From NCBI GenBank assembly GCA_945889625.1, contig CAMDCE010000004.1:90405-154404 (forward strand): a stretch of 64,000 bases of DNA, written 5' to 3'. The stretch's first letter is position 1. Every line of letters starts with the position of its first letter. The notes under the pieces were generated by a model, which saw only the letters and a program-made list of their open reading frames with translations, was not told the origin of the DNA and ran no database searches. Origin of the DNA: Asaia bogorensis. Lineage in GTDB: Bacteria; Pseudomonadota; Alphaproteobacteria; Reyranellales; Reyranellaceae. Made by a program: the position numbers and the translations under genes. This document shows positions 11,520-19,048 of this stretch, piece after piece.

Positions 11520-12431
11520 TTGATCGACAAGCGCGCTCTCGCAGCCTCTCTCGTCGAGCTCGAGCAGGATCCTGAAAGCCCGGCCAGCCAACGGCTGATC
11601 GACGATGCATGGCGTTCGCCCAAGGCCCATGTGGTGGGCATTACCGGCCCCCCCGGAGTCGGAAAATCGTCGTTGTGCGCGGCGCTCGTCGCAGCCTGGC
11701 GTACGGAAGGAAAAACCGTCGGCGTGATTGCCGTCGATCCCTCGTCCAAGGCGAGCGGCGGCGCGCTGCTGGGCGATCGGGTACGCATCGTCCAAGACTC
11801 AACGGATGATGGAAGTTTCGTGCGCTCGATGGCGGCGCGCGACCGGCTGGGGGGCCTCGCCGACCAGACGCTTGCCGCTATGGTGCTGATGCGCGCGCTG
11901 TTCGACCGCGTGCTGATCGAGACCGTGGGTGTCGGCCAGTCGGAGACCGACGTCGTGGGCGTGGCCGACACCGTGGTGTTCTGCGTCCAGCCGGGCTCGG
12001 GCGATTCGTTGCAGTTCATGAAGGCGGGCATCGTCGAGATCCCCCATCTGATCGCAGTCACCAAGGCCGATCTCGGCAGCGCCGCGGAACGGGCGCGGGC
12101 CGATGTGGCGGGCGCCCTGTCGCTCGCGGCACCGGGCAGCGGCGACTGGCCGCTCCAGGCGCTGGCCGTATCGTCGCGCAGCGGCGTCGGCATGGACGAG
12201 CTCTTGGCGGCGCTCGAGGCGCACCGGCAGCATCTCGCGGCGGATGGTCGGCTCACGACACAACGCCACCGTCAAAGCGAGGGCTGGCTGGTCGAAGCGC
12301 TGCGCGAACGCTTCGGCCAGCGCGGGCTTGCGCGGCTCACCATGCTTGGCTTGGATACCGCCTTGCCGGCCGGCGCCCAGCCGTTCGAGCGCCTGCGCGT
12401 GCTGAGCAGTGCCCTGGAGAAATCGCGATGA
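11520..12431 (+). CDS. meaB: MeaB/ArgK-type GTPase (methylmalonyl-CoA mutase-associated)
   Basis: 303 residues from a TTG start. Walker A is GITGPPGVGKSSLCAAL; GVIAVDPSSKASGGALLGDRVR and VLIETVGVGQSETDV are family signatures of the G3E GTPases that guard B12-dependent acyl-CoA mutases. The guanine-specificity motif is TKAD. The family loads or protects adenosylcobalamin on methylmalonyl-CoA or ethylmalonyl-CoA mutase. No mutase lies in the window, so the partner is encoded elsewhere. The gene overlaps the next one by ATGA (12428-12431). Confidence 0.85.
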   Translation: MIDKRALAASLVELEQDPESPASQRLIDDAWRSPKAHVVGITGPPGVGKSSLCAALVAAWRTEGKTVGVIAVDPSSKASGGALLGDRVRIVQDSTDDGSFVRSMAARDRLGGLADQTLAAMVLMRALFDRVLIETVGVGQSETDVVGVADTVVFCVQPGSGDSLQFMKAGIVEIPHLIAVTKADLGSAAERARADVAGALSLAAPGSGDWPLQALAVSSRSGVGMDELLAALEAHRQHLAADGRLTTQRHRQSEGWLVEALRERFGQRGLARLTMLGLDTALPAGAQPFERLRVLSSALEKSR

Positions 12432-12853
12432 GCCATCCGACCGACCCCAACTGCATCTTCTGCAAGATCGTCGCGGGCCAGATCCCGAGCTTCAAGCTCC
12501 TGGAGGATGAGACGACGGTCGCCTTCATGGACATCAACCCGATCAACCCCGGCCACGCACTGGCGGTTGCCAAGGGCCATTGGCCGACGGTCGATGTCAT
12601 TCCGCCCGAGGTCCTGGGGTCGGTGGCCACGACGGCCCAACGCATCGCCAAGGCCGTCATCAAGGAACTGAAGCCGCACGGGGTCAATCTCGTGCAGGCC
12701 AACGGGCCGGGAGCCGGGCAGAGCGTGCCGCACCTCCATATCCACATCATGCCGCGCCTGCCCAACGACGACGTGTCGCTCAACTGGCAGCCCAAGCCCG
12801 GCGACATGGCCGCGATCAAAGTGGTCTACGAGAAGCTGAAGGCCGCGCTGTAG
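12428..12853 (+). CDS. HIT-family nucleotide hydrolase/transferase
   Basis: 141 residues. It begins with the bacterial HIT pattern DPNCIFCKIVAGQIPS, and the catalytic triad motif is HLHIHIMPR near the C-terminus. HIT proteins hydrolyse or transfer nucleoside phosphates such as AMP conjugates and dinucleotides. The start overlaps the stop of the upstream GTPase gene, so the two are probably co-translated. The exact substrate is not predictable. Confidence 0.9.
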   Translation: MSHPTDPNCIFCKIVAGQIPSFKLLEDETTVAFMDINPINPGHALAVAKGHWPTVDVIPPEVLGSVATTAQRIAKAVIKELKPHGVNLVQANGPGAGQSVPHLHIHIMPRLPNDDVSLNWQPKPGDMAAIKVVYEKLKAAL

Positions 12854-12871
12854 GAGAGAAGGCAAAGCTTT

Positions 12872-12994
12872 TGACCCCCTCCGTCGCGGTATGACCGCGA
12901 CGCCTCCCCCGAAGACGGGGGGAGGGCCTGACTTCTTTCTACCCTCCCCCGTCTTCGGGGGAGGTGTCGGCGTAATCGCCGACGGAGGGGGTCA
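12872..12994. repeat. long nested palindromic element between convergent genes
   Basis: The outer arms TGACCCCCTCCGTCG (12872-12886) and its complement (12980-12994) are perfect over 15 bp. Inside lie two further palindromes, CCTCCCCCGAAGACGG... (from 12903) and CCTCCCCCGTCTTCGG... (from 12943), which are inverted copies of each other. The layout is that of a paired REP/BIME-like or small MITE-like element. It sits between the 3' ends of the HIT gene and the LysR gene and could serve both as transcript end. Confidence 0.7.
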
Positions 12995-13006
12995 TGAGCT
13001 GGATAT

Positions 13007-13966
13007 CTAAGCCGCCACCAGACTGGCGCGGTTGGCCGGGATGCTGAACCATTCGCGCTCGTCCTGGCGGAACTGCTCGCGCACGTAGTCGATCACCGTG
13101 CGGATGCGCGCACCCTTGTTGGTTTCCTCGTGGCTGACCAGCCAGATGTCGCGGACGATCCTGAGATCGATCGGCGCCGCCACCACGTTCGACGACTTGG
13201 TGATGTAGTCGGGAAACACCGATATGCCGTAGCCGACCCGCACCGCTTCGATGGCGGCGTAGGACGAGTTGGTTCGCAGCACGACCGAGGTGCTGCGCTC
13301 GACGACCTCGCTCCACGGCTTCATCGCAGCCAGGCTGTGCAGCGTGGTGTGGTCGACGATGTGATGCTCGCGCAGATCCTCGAGCTTCTGCGGCAGGCCG
13401 TACTGCTCGATGTAGTTGGGCGCGGCAAAGATCGACATGTTGAACTGGCCGACCCGCGCGGCGACGAGCTGATTGGACGTCGGACGGAAGAAGCGGATGG
13501 CAAGGTCGGCCTGCCGGGTCGCGAGGTCGAGCACCTGGTCGCCCGAGATCACCTGGACGACGATGTCGGGGTGGGTGCGGCGCAGCTGGTCGAGCCGCGG
13601 CACCAGCCAGTGGGCCGCGATGCCTTCGGTCGAGGCGATGCGCACGACGCCGGACATCTCGCGGTCGAGGCCGGCGAGATGGCGCTCGATCGATGTCGCG
13701 TTCGACATCATCGACTCGGCCTGCACCAGAACGCCGCGCGCCGCCGGCGTCACTTCCATGCCGTGGCGATGGCGATCGAACAGCTTGGCGCCCAGCCGGC
13801 GCTCGAGCGCCTGGATGCGGCGGCCGACCGTCGTCTGCTTGGTGTTCAGCTGTGTAGCAGCGGCACTGAAACTTCCGGTCTTGGCGACGGCCAGGAAGAA
13901 CCTGACGTCGTCCCAGTCGCCGAGAATATTCGGCACCTTGCTCTTGCGGGGTGAAGGCGTGACCAT
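13007..13966 (-). CDS. LysR-family transcriptional regulator
   Basis: 319 residues from the ATG at 13964-13966. The N-terminal winged helix-turn-helix is typical (DVRFFLAVAKTGSFSAAATQ, then VGRRIQALERRLGAKLFDR). The C-terminal co-inducer domain has the usual two-lobed pattern (GVVRIASTEGIAAHWLVPRL). It is divergent from the nucleotidyltransferase/GNAT operon across 232 bases. LysR proteins often control the divergent neighbour, so that operon is the first candidate target. Effector unknown. Confidence 0.9.
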   Translation of the reverse strand: MVTPSPRKSKVPNILGDWDDVRFFLAVAKTGSFSAAATQLNTKQTTVGRRIQALERRLGAKLFDRHRHGMEVTPAARGVLVQAESMMSNATSIERHLAGLDREMSGVVRIASTEGIAAHWLVPRLDQLRRTHPDIVVQVISGDQVLDLATRQADLAIRFFRPTSNQLVAARVGQFNMSIFAAPNYIEQYGLPQKLEDLREHHIVDHTTLHSLAAMKPWSEVVERSTSVVLRTNSSYAAIEAVRVGYGISVFPDYITKSSNVVAAPIDLRIVRDIWLVSHEETNKGARIRTVIDYVREQFRQDEREWFSIPANRASLVAA

Positions 13967-14198
13967 AGCAACAATCGATACAATAGGTTTCCGGCCCAAA
14001 TGTTTACTCAGAGGGGCCTTGTATGGTTTATCTTACACCATTGATTGTGGAATGTCGTTTTCTGTCTCTTTTGTAGGGTATTAGCCGGGTTTTTTCAGCG
14101 ACCGGTTGGATACCCGCACCACATATCTAGTCCACGTATTCGTTTGTCAATCAATCGGTAGTGTTTTTTCACGATTGACGTACGGACGGGGTAGCTCT

Positions 14199-15494
14199 GT
14201 GGCCGCCATCGGCTCGGACAGTATAACGACGGCCTTGCCGGACCTGACCGGCAAGTTCCTTCGCTATGTGCGCAGTCCGTCGACACGCATGGCCGCGTTT
14301 GGCGGCGTATTGACCTATGTGAGCTATGCGTACGCGCATAACAGCTGGACAAATCCTGTCCTGATCGGCGCTGCGATCTTCATCGGTGTCTTCCTGCCGA
14401 CCTATTCCAAGCTCAGCAACAGGGCCGAGCTGTGGGCCAACAACCAGTTCGGATTCGTGACCGCGGGCAAACTCGGCCGGTTCCTGCCGCAGCTCGCGTT
14501 CAACCTCGTGGTGTTCTGGGTGTGTCTATGGGGAGGGGCATTCAACCAGGCCGGAATCGCGTCGGTCGGCGGCTTCGCCGGGGCGGCGCTCCTGACCACG
14601 CTCGCTTCCCAAGGCGCCCAGTATCTCGGCGGCTATCTCGTGGCGCGCGGTATTGGCGATGCCAACCGCAACACGCTGGTTGCCCTGGTGGTGAACACCA
14701 CTCTGGCGGGCCTCGGCACGGCGGGCATTCCCGGCGCACGCGAGGCCTTCCTGATCCTGGGCTTCCTGCTCGGTGCGCTGTTCTTCGGCGTCGGCCTGCT
14801 GTCGGATATCCGCTCGGTGGCCGCGCCCAAGGGTGGCATCGGCATCTTCCTCGGCACCTTCAATCCCTTCCACAACAGCCACCTCGCGCTCCTGCGGCAG
14901 GCGATGGAGGACCGCAATCTCGACAAGATCATCATCCACCCGACGTTGATCCCCAAGCTGCACGCCGACGCCTTCCGCAAGGGTGAGATCCGGGTGGGGC
15001 GGCTGCAGGACGGCTTCCAGATCTACGAGAAGACCGACAAGGCCGATTCGAACGTCGACTATTTCCCGACCGGCCGGATCTTCCTGCCGCCGGAGACGCG
15101 GAAGGTGTTGATCGACCTCGCCGTCGCCGAAGCGGGCCTGGGCAACAGGGTCGAGGTCATCTTCCTGCGTGAGACCTACAGCACCCGGGGCTTCCAGGGC
15201 GTGATCGGCGAGATCAAGAAGCAAAATCCCGGCACGCGCCTGCACATGCTGCACGGCACGGATTTCGGCGGCATGCTGGTGCGCAGCATCAGCGACGAGT
15301 GCGGCTGGATCTATCCGTGGTGCATCCTGCGCCGCGACAAGATTTCGGCGACGGCCATCCGGGCCGGCGCCAAGGGCATGACGCCGTCCGTCGTAACCGA
15401 TGTGCTTCGACAGATTTCAGAGAATCTTCCGGTGGTGACGGCTGGGGGCCGCCGCTTCCGGAATGACAACGGAGTATTGACCGAGGGGGACTAG
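14199..15494 (+). CDS. membrane-anchored nucleotidyltransferase fusion
   Basis: 431 residues if translation begins at GTG 14199, preceded by GGGGTAG; the frame is open back to a TTG at 14106. The N-terminal ~205 residues hold several hydrophobic segments (PVLIGAAIFIGVFLPTY, LAFNLVVFWVCLWGGAF, AFLILGFLLGALFFGVGLL). From about residue 215 a cytidylyltransferase/NadD-like domain begins: GIFLGTFNPFHNSHLALL matches the nucleotide-binding GxFxPxHxGH pattern, and KISATAIRAG matches the ISxTxIR pattern near the C-terminus. The likely reaction is transfer of a nucleotidyl group to a phosphorylated substrate at the membrane face. Two bases separate it from the first GNAT gene. I do not recognise this fusion as a named family. 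Confidence 0.7.
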   Translation: MAAIGSDSITTALPDLTGKFLRYVRSPSTRMAAFGGVLTYVSYAYAHNSWTNPVLIGAAIFIGVFLPTYSKLSNRAELWANNQFGFVTAGKLGRFLPQLAFNLVVFWVCLWGGAFNQAGIASVGGFAGAALLTTLASQGAQYLGGYLVARGIGDANRNTLVALVVNTTLAGLGTAGIPGAREAFLILGFLLGALFFGVGLLSDIRSVAAPKGGIGIFLGTFNPFHNSHLALLRQAMEDRNLDKIIIHPTLIPKLHADAFRKGEIRVGRLQDGFQIYEKTDKADSNVDYFPTGRIFLPPETRKVLIDLAVAEAGLGNRVEVIFLRETYSTRGFQGVIGEIKKQNPGTRLHMLHGTDFGGMLVRSISDECGWIYPWCILRRDKISATAIRAGAKGMTPSVVTDVLRQISENLPVVTAGGRRFRNDNGVLTEGD

Positions 15495-15495
15495 C

Positions 15496-16116
15496 ATGAC
15501 TGTGCATCAGCCGGCGGTGGTGTCGAACCACCCCGTCGTGACCATCAAGCTCGCGTCTACATCCGACGAGCTCTTGCAATGCTACGCGCTGCGCGCCGCC
15601 GTCTTCATGGGCGAGCAGCAGTGCCCGTACTGGGAGGAGTTCGACGGCAACGACTACACCGCGAGCCACCTCATGCTCTATGTCGACGGCGAGCCGGCGG
15701 CGTCGATGCGGGTGCGCTGGTTCGCCGAGTTCGCCAAGCTCGAGCGTGCCATCATCCTCAAGCGCTACCGGTCGATGGGGCTGTTCATCCCGTTCGTCGA
15801 ATGGGCCAAGGAGTTCTGCCGCAAGAAGGGCTATAGCAAGGCCTACCTGCACGGCCAGCGCCGGCTGTGGGAGATCTTCGAGCGCGACGGCTTCCGCAAG
15901 GTCAACGAGCAGCCGTTCCACTTCTCGGACCACGAGTACGGCGCCTTCGCCTGCGACCTCGAGGTCGGCGAGAACCGGCCCACGGTCTTCACCGATCCGT
16001 TGGTGCTCAACCGGCCCGAAGACCGGCTGGACACACCCGGCATCCTGGAAAAGTCGGCCGAGCGCGGCGCGAGCAACCCGCATGCCGACTGGTCCGAGCG
16101 TCGTCGGCCAAATTGA
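15496..16116 (+). CDS. GNAT-family N-acetyltransferase (first of a tandem pair)
   Basis: 206 residues, with a strong GGGGGA ribosome-binding site. The fold signatures are LRAAVFMGEQQCPYWEEFDGND, then a beta bulge (MLYVDGEPAASMRVRWFAEFAKLERAIILKRYR) and a C-terminal YLHGQRRLWEIFERDGFRK where acetyl-CoA and acceptor would meet. The canonical Q/RxxGxG/A acetyl-CoA loop is replaced by KRYRSMGLFIP, so it is somewhat divergent. It is clearly paralogous to the next gene (shared FDG-DY, RVRWF and YR motifs) and translationally close to the nucleotidyltransferase gene. Acceptor unknown. Confidence 0.75.
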   Translation: MTVHQPAVVSNHPVVTIKLASTSDELLQCYALRAAVFMGEQQCPYWEEFDGNDYTASHLMLYVDGEPAASMRVRWFAEFAKLERAIILKRYRSMGLFIPFVEWAKEFCRKKGYSKAYLHGQRRLWEIFERDGFRKVNEQPFHFSDHEYGAFACDLEVGENRPTVFTDPLVLNRPEDRLDTPGILEKSAERGASNPHADWSERRRPN

Positions 16117-16127
16117 GGGGATTTGAC

Positions 16128-16694
16128 ATGAACGCCATTTCACTATCGATCGGCGGCGAGCCGGTGACCACCAAGCTCGCCATGAGGATGGAGGACTCGC
16201 TGCAGGCTTTCGCGGTCCGCGCCGCCTGCTTCATCGGCGAGCTCGAAGTGCCGTTCTCCGAGGAGTTCGACGGCCACGACTACGGCGCCACGCACGTCAT
16301 CGCCTATGTCGGCGACGAGCCGGCCGGCGCCGTGCGCGTCCGCTGGTTCAAGTCCTTCGCCATGCCCGAGCGGCTGGCGGTGATCCAGCGCTATCGTGGG
16401 CACAATATCGGTCAGCTGCTGCTGGAACGCTGCCGCACGCTGGCCGAGAGCCGCGGCTGCCCGATGCTTTACGCCCAGACCCTGCCGCAGGACGTGACGT
16501 ACTGGGAAAAGCAGGGTTGGCGCCGCCTGTTGCCCGAGGAAGTGGGCAGCGGGCCCAAGCGCATCGTCGCCGTCGTGCGCGCCGTCGATCCCAGCAAGCC
16601 ATTGCCGGAGTTCGAGGCGCCCGAGGCGATCGTGCTGCGCGCCGAACCGCAGCTCGATGCCTCCGGCATGCCGCTCGGTACGGTCTCGAACTGA
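16128..16694 (+). CDS. GNAT-family N-acetyltransferase (second of a tandem pair)
   Basis: 188 residues, ATG preceded by GAGGGG. It shares with its upstream paralogue the opening LQAFAVRAACFIGELEVPFSEEFDGHDY and the block GAVRVRWFKSFAMPERLAVIQRYRG. Here the acetyl-CoA loop RYRGHNIGQLLLERC is closer to canonical GNAT. The C-terminal YAQTLPQDVTYWEKQGWRRL completes the fold. The pair probably arose by duplication and may modify successive or related substrates in the pathway of the membrane nucleotidyltransferase. Confidence 0.8.
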   Translation: MNAISLSIGGEPVTTKLAMRMEDSLQAFAVRAACFIGELEVPFSEEFDGHDYGATHVIAYVGDEPAGAVRVRWFKSFAMPERLAVIQRYRGHNIGQLLLERCRTLAESRGCPMLYAQTLPQDVTYWEKQGWRRLLPEEVGSGPKRIVAVVRAVDPSKPLPEFEAPEAIVLRAEPQLDASGMPLGTVSN

Positions 16695-16837
16695 ACTAGG
16701 ACGAGGGGACGCCGCCAAGGACGTCGCGCGGGATCGCCGCTATGCTCGGTCGTTCCTTTGGGGGGAATGAGACCGCACAGGCGGTCCCGGCGGGGGCTGG
16801 CGTGGCTCGAATGACGGGCCCGAATGAAGGGGGAGCG

Positions 16838-17098
16838 ATGGCAGTGTTCGAGATCGTCGTCGAGCCGCCGGTGCGGCGACGACGCGGCCGCAAACCGTTG
16901 TCTGGCAAGAAGCGCGCGGCGGCCTTGTTCCGGGTGTGGCATGGGGTACGCGATCTGGTCGAGGAGGCCGAGCGGCTGGGCGACAGCGAGCTCGTGCATT
17001 TCCTGGCGGTCGCCCAGCTGCTGGTCGAGGAAAAGGCCGCGGCGCTTACTATGGGCAGCGCTGCTTTCGAGGGCGTCGACACCAGCCTGCCCAACTAG
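16838..17098 (+). CDS. small uncharacterised protein
   Basis: 86 residues from an ATG preceded by AGGGGGAG; in-frame starts further upstream exist. The N-terminal third is basic (VRRRRGRKPLSGKKRAAA), and the rest is a predicted amphipathic helical segment (HGVRDLVEEAERLGDSELVHFLAVAQLLVEEKAAAL). No family recognised. It follows the second GNAT gene by 143 bases in the same direction. The basic N-terminus could contact nucleic acid or membrane phosphates. Confidence 0.5.
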   Translation: MAVFEIVVEPPVRRRRGRKPLSGKKRAAALFRVWHGVRDLVEEAERLGDSELVHFLAVAQLLVEEKAAALTMGSAAFEGVDTSLPN

Positions 17099-17122
17099 GG
17101 GCGTGGGGGAACCCCCGGATTA

Positions 17123-17197
17123 TGAGAAACAATCTCGGAAAAGCCCGCCGTACCTGCATTTGATGTTTCTCATTGAGGTGAGAAACGGGTGAGAAAC
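17123..17197. repeat. TGAGAAAC inverted and 11-bp-phased direct repeats
   Basis: TGAGAAAC occurs at 17123-17130, 17179-17186 and 17190-17197, with its inverse GTTTCTCA at 17165-17172. The copy at 17165 pairs with that at 17179 as a perfect 8-bp hairpin with a six-base loop. The last two direct copies are spaced by 11 bp, one helical turn. It lies between convergent genes and may be a shared terminator or a protein-binding array. Confidence 0.5.
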
Positions 17198-17213
17198 CTG
17201 CGGGAACGCGGGG

Positions 17214-18101
17214 CTATTTGTGCCGCGGATCGAGCGCGTCGCGCAGGCCGTCACCCAGCAGGTTGAACGACAGCACGGCGAAGAAGATCGCGAAGCCCGG
17301 CCAGAAGGCCATCCAAGGCGCCTGGGCGATGAAGCGCTGGGCGGCATTCAGCATGCTGCCCCACGACGGCGCCGGCGGCTGCTGGCCGAGGCCGAGGAAG
17401 GAGAGCGCCGCTTCGGCGATGATGGCGCCGGCGATGGCGAGCGACGCCTGCACCAGCAAGGGCGGCACGATGTTGGGCAGAACGTGGCGCAGCGCAATGC
17501 GCCAGTGCGGATTGCCCACGGCGCGGGCGGCCTCGACGTAATCCTCGACCTTGGCGGCGATCGTCTGGCCGCGCGTCAGGCGGACGAAGATTGGCGTGGC
17601 AGTAACGCCGATGGCGATCATGGCATTGCCCAGGCTGGGCCCGAGGAAGGCCGCGAGCGCGATGGCCAGGATCAGGAACGGCACCGCGAGCATGGCATCG
17701 ACGATCCGCGACAACAGCGCGTCGATCCAGCCGCCGGCGTAGCCCGCCAGGAGGCCCAGCGGCACGCCGGCGCCGAGCGCAATGCCGACCGAGACCAGGC
17801 CGGCGCTGAGCGAGGCGCGGGCGCCGAAGATGATGCGGCTCAGAATGTCGCGACCGACCTCGTCGGTGCCGAGCCAGTGCGCCCACGACGGGGCTTTTCG
17901 CACCTGCGTGAAGCTGGTGGCGATGGGGTCGTAGGGCGCGATCCACGGCGCGAACACCGCCAGCGCAACGAACAGCACGACGACGAAGAGGCCTGCCATG
18001 GCGCCCTTGCGGCGCTTGAGCCGGCGCCAGGCGCGTGCCCACGGGTTCTCCTCATGGCTCGTGGCTGGGGTCGTGGCGGCGAGGGTGGTGGCGGCCGTCA
18101 T
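17214..18101 (-). CDS. peptide/glutathione-type ABC transporter permease (DppC/GsiD-like)
   Basis: 295 residues with about six transmembrane helices. The N-terminal OppC_N segment is followed by DPIATSFTQVRKAPSWAHWLGTDEVGRDILSRIIFGARASL, the standard DppC signature, and the EAA loop EAARAVGNPHWRIALRHVLPN contacts the ATPases. It pairs with the upstream DppB-like permease to form the inner-membrane channel. It is the last gene of a six-gene minus-strand operon starting at the gamma-glutamyltransferase gene; three bases separate it from the previous gene. Confidence 0.92.
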   Translation of the reverse strand: MTAATTLAATTPATSHEENPWARAWRRLKRRKGAMAGLFVVVLFVALAVFAPWIAPYDPIATSFTQVRKAPSWAHWLGTDEVGRDILSRIIFGARASLSAGLVSVGIALGAGVPLGLLAGYAGGWIDALLSRIVDAMLAVPFLILAIALAAFLGPSLGNAMIAIGVTATPIFVRLTRGQTIAAKVEDYVEAARAVGNPHWRIALRHVLPNIVPPLLVQASLAIAGAIIAEAALSFLGLGQQPPAPSWGSMLNAAQRFIAQAPWMAFWPGFAIFFAVLSFNLLGDGLRDALDPRHK

Positions 18102-18104
18102 GCC

Positions 18105-19046
18105 TCAGCCCCGCAGCCGCGGGTTGACCAGCACGTAGGCGATGTCGGCCAGCAGGTTGAGCAGGATGTAGATCGTCGAGGTCACCAGCACCACGCCCTG
18201 GACCACGGCATAGTCCCGGTTGAAGACGGAATCGACGATCAGCTTGCCGAAGCCCGGGATGGTGAAGATCTGCTCGGTCAGCACCGCGCCCGACAGCAGC
18301 GTCCCGAACTCCAGCGCACCCAGAGTGATCACCGGTGTCAAGGCGTTGCGCAGCGCGTGCTTCAGCACGACGCGGCGCTCCTCGAGCCCCTTGGCCCGCG
18401 CGGTGCGCACGTAGTCGGCACCCATCGCCTGCAGCATGGCGCTGCGCGTGTGGCGCATCAGGACGGCCGCGAAGGCATTGCCCAGCACGAAGGCCGGCAT
18501 CACCGTGGCGGCGAGGCTCGCCTGCCAGTTTTCGCCCAGCCGCACGTAGCCCGAGGCCGGCAGCCAGCCGAGCGTCACCGAGAACAGGAAGATCATCAGA
18601 ATGCCGAGCCAGAAATTCGGCGTGCTGAGCCCCCACAGGGCGAACAGGTTGGCGCCATAGTCCCAGGCGGTGTCCTTCTTCACGGCAGAGACGATGCCGG
18701 CCGGAATGCCGACGCCCAGCGCCACGATGATGGCCATGCAGGCGAGCTGCAGGGTGACCGGCAGCTTCTCGGCAACCAGCGAGGCCACCGAGCTCTTCAG
18801 CCGCATCGATTCGCCGAGGTTTCCCGAGAGCACGCCCTTGATCCAGTAGAAGTACTGGATCGGGATCGGCTCATCGAGCCGGTACTGCTGGCGGATCTCC
18901 GCCAGCACCGCCGGGTCGCGCTCCTCGCCCGCCATGATCAGCGCCGGGTCGCCCGGCAGCAGCTGCTGCAGGCCGAAGATCATGATCGAGACGAAGAAGA
19001 TCGTCGGGATGATCTGCAGCAGCCGCTGGGTGAGGTAGGAAAGCAC
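18105..19046 (-). CDS. peptide/glutathione-type ABC transporter permease (DppB/GsiC-like)
   Basis: 313 residues, beginning MLSYLTQRLLQIIPTIFFVSIMIF, a typical DppB N-terminus. The conserved LLPGDPALIMAGEERD loop and the C-terminal EAA region (VRTARAKGLEERRVVLKHALRNALTPVIT) are present. It forms the heterodimeric permease with the DppC-like protein. Only two bases separate its start from the stop of the substrate-binding protein gene. Confidence 0.92.
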   Translation of the reverse strand: MLSYLTQRLLQIIPTIFFVSIMIFGLQQLLPGDPALIMAGEERDPAVLAEIRQQYRLDEPIPIQYFYWIKGVLSGNLGESMRLKSSVASLVAEKLPVTLQLACMAIIVALGVGIPAGIVSAVKKDTAWDYGANLFALWGLSTPNFWLGILMIFLFSVTLGWLPASGYVRLGENWQASLAATVMPAFVLGNAFAAVLMRHTRSAMLQAMGADYVRTARAKGLEERRVVLKHALRNALTPVITLGALEFGTLLSGAVLTEQIFTIPGFGKLIVDSVFNRDYAVVQGVVLVTSTIYILLNLLADIAYVLVNPRLRG

Positions 19047-19048
19047 GC

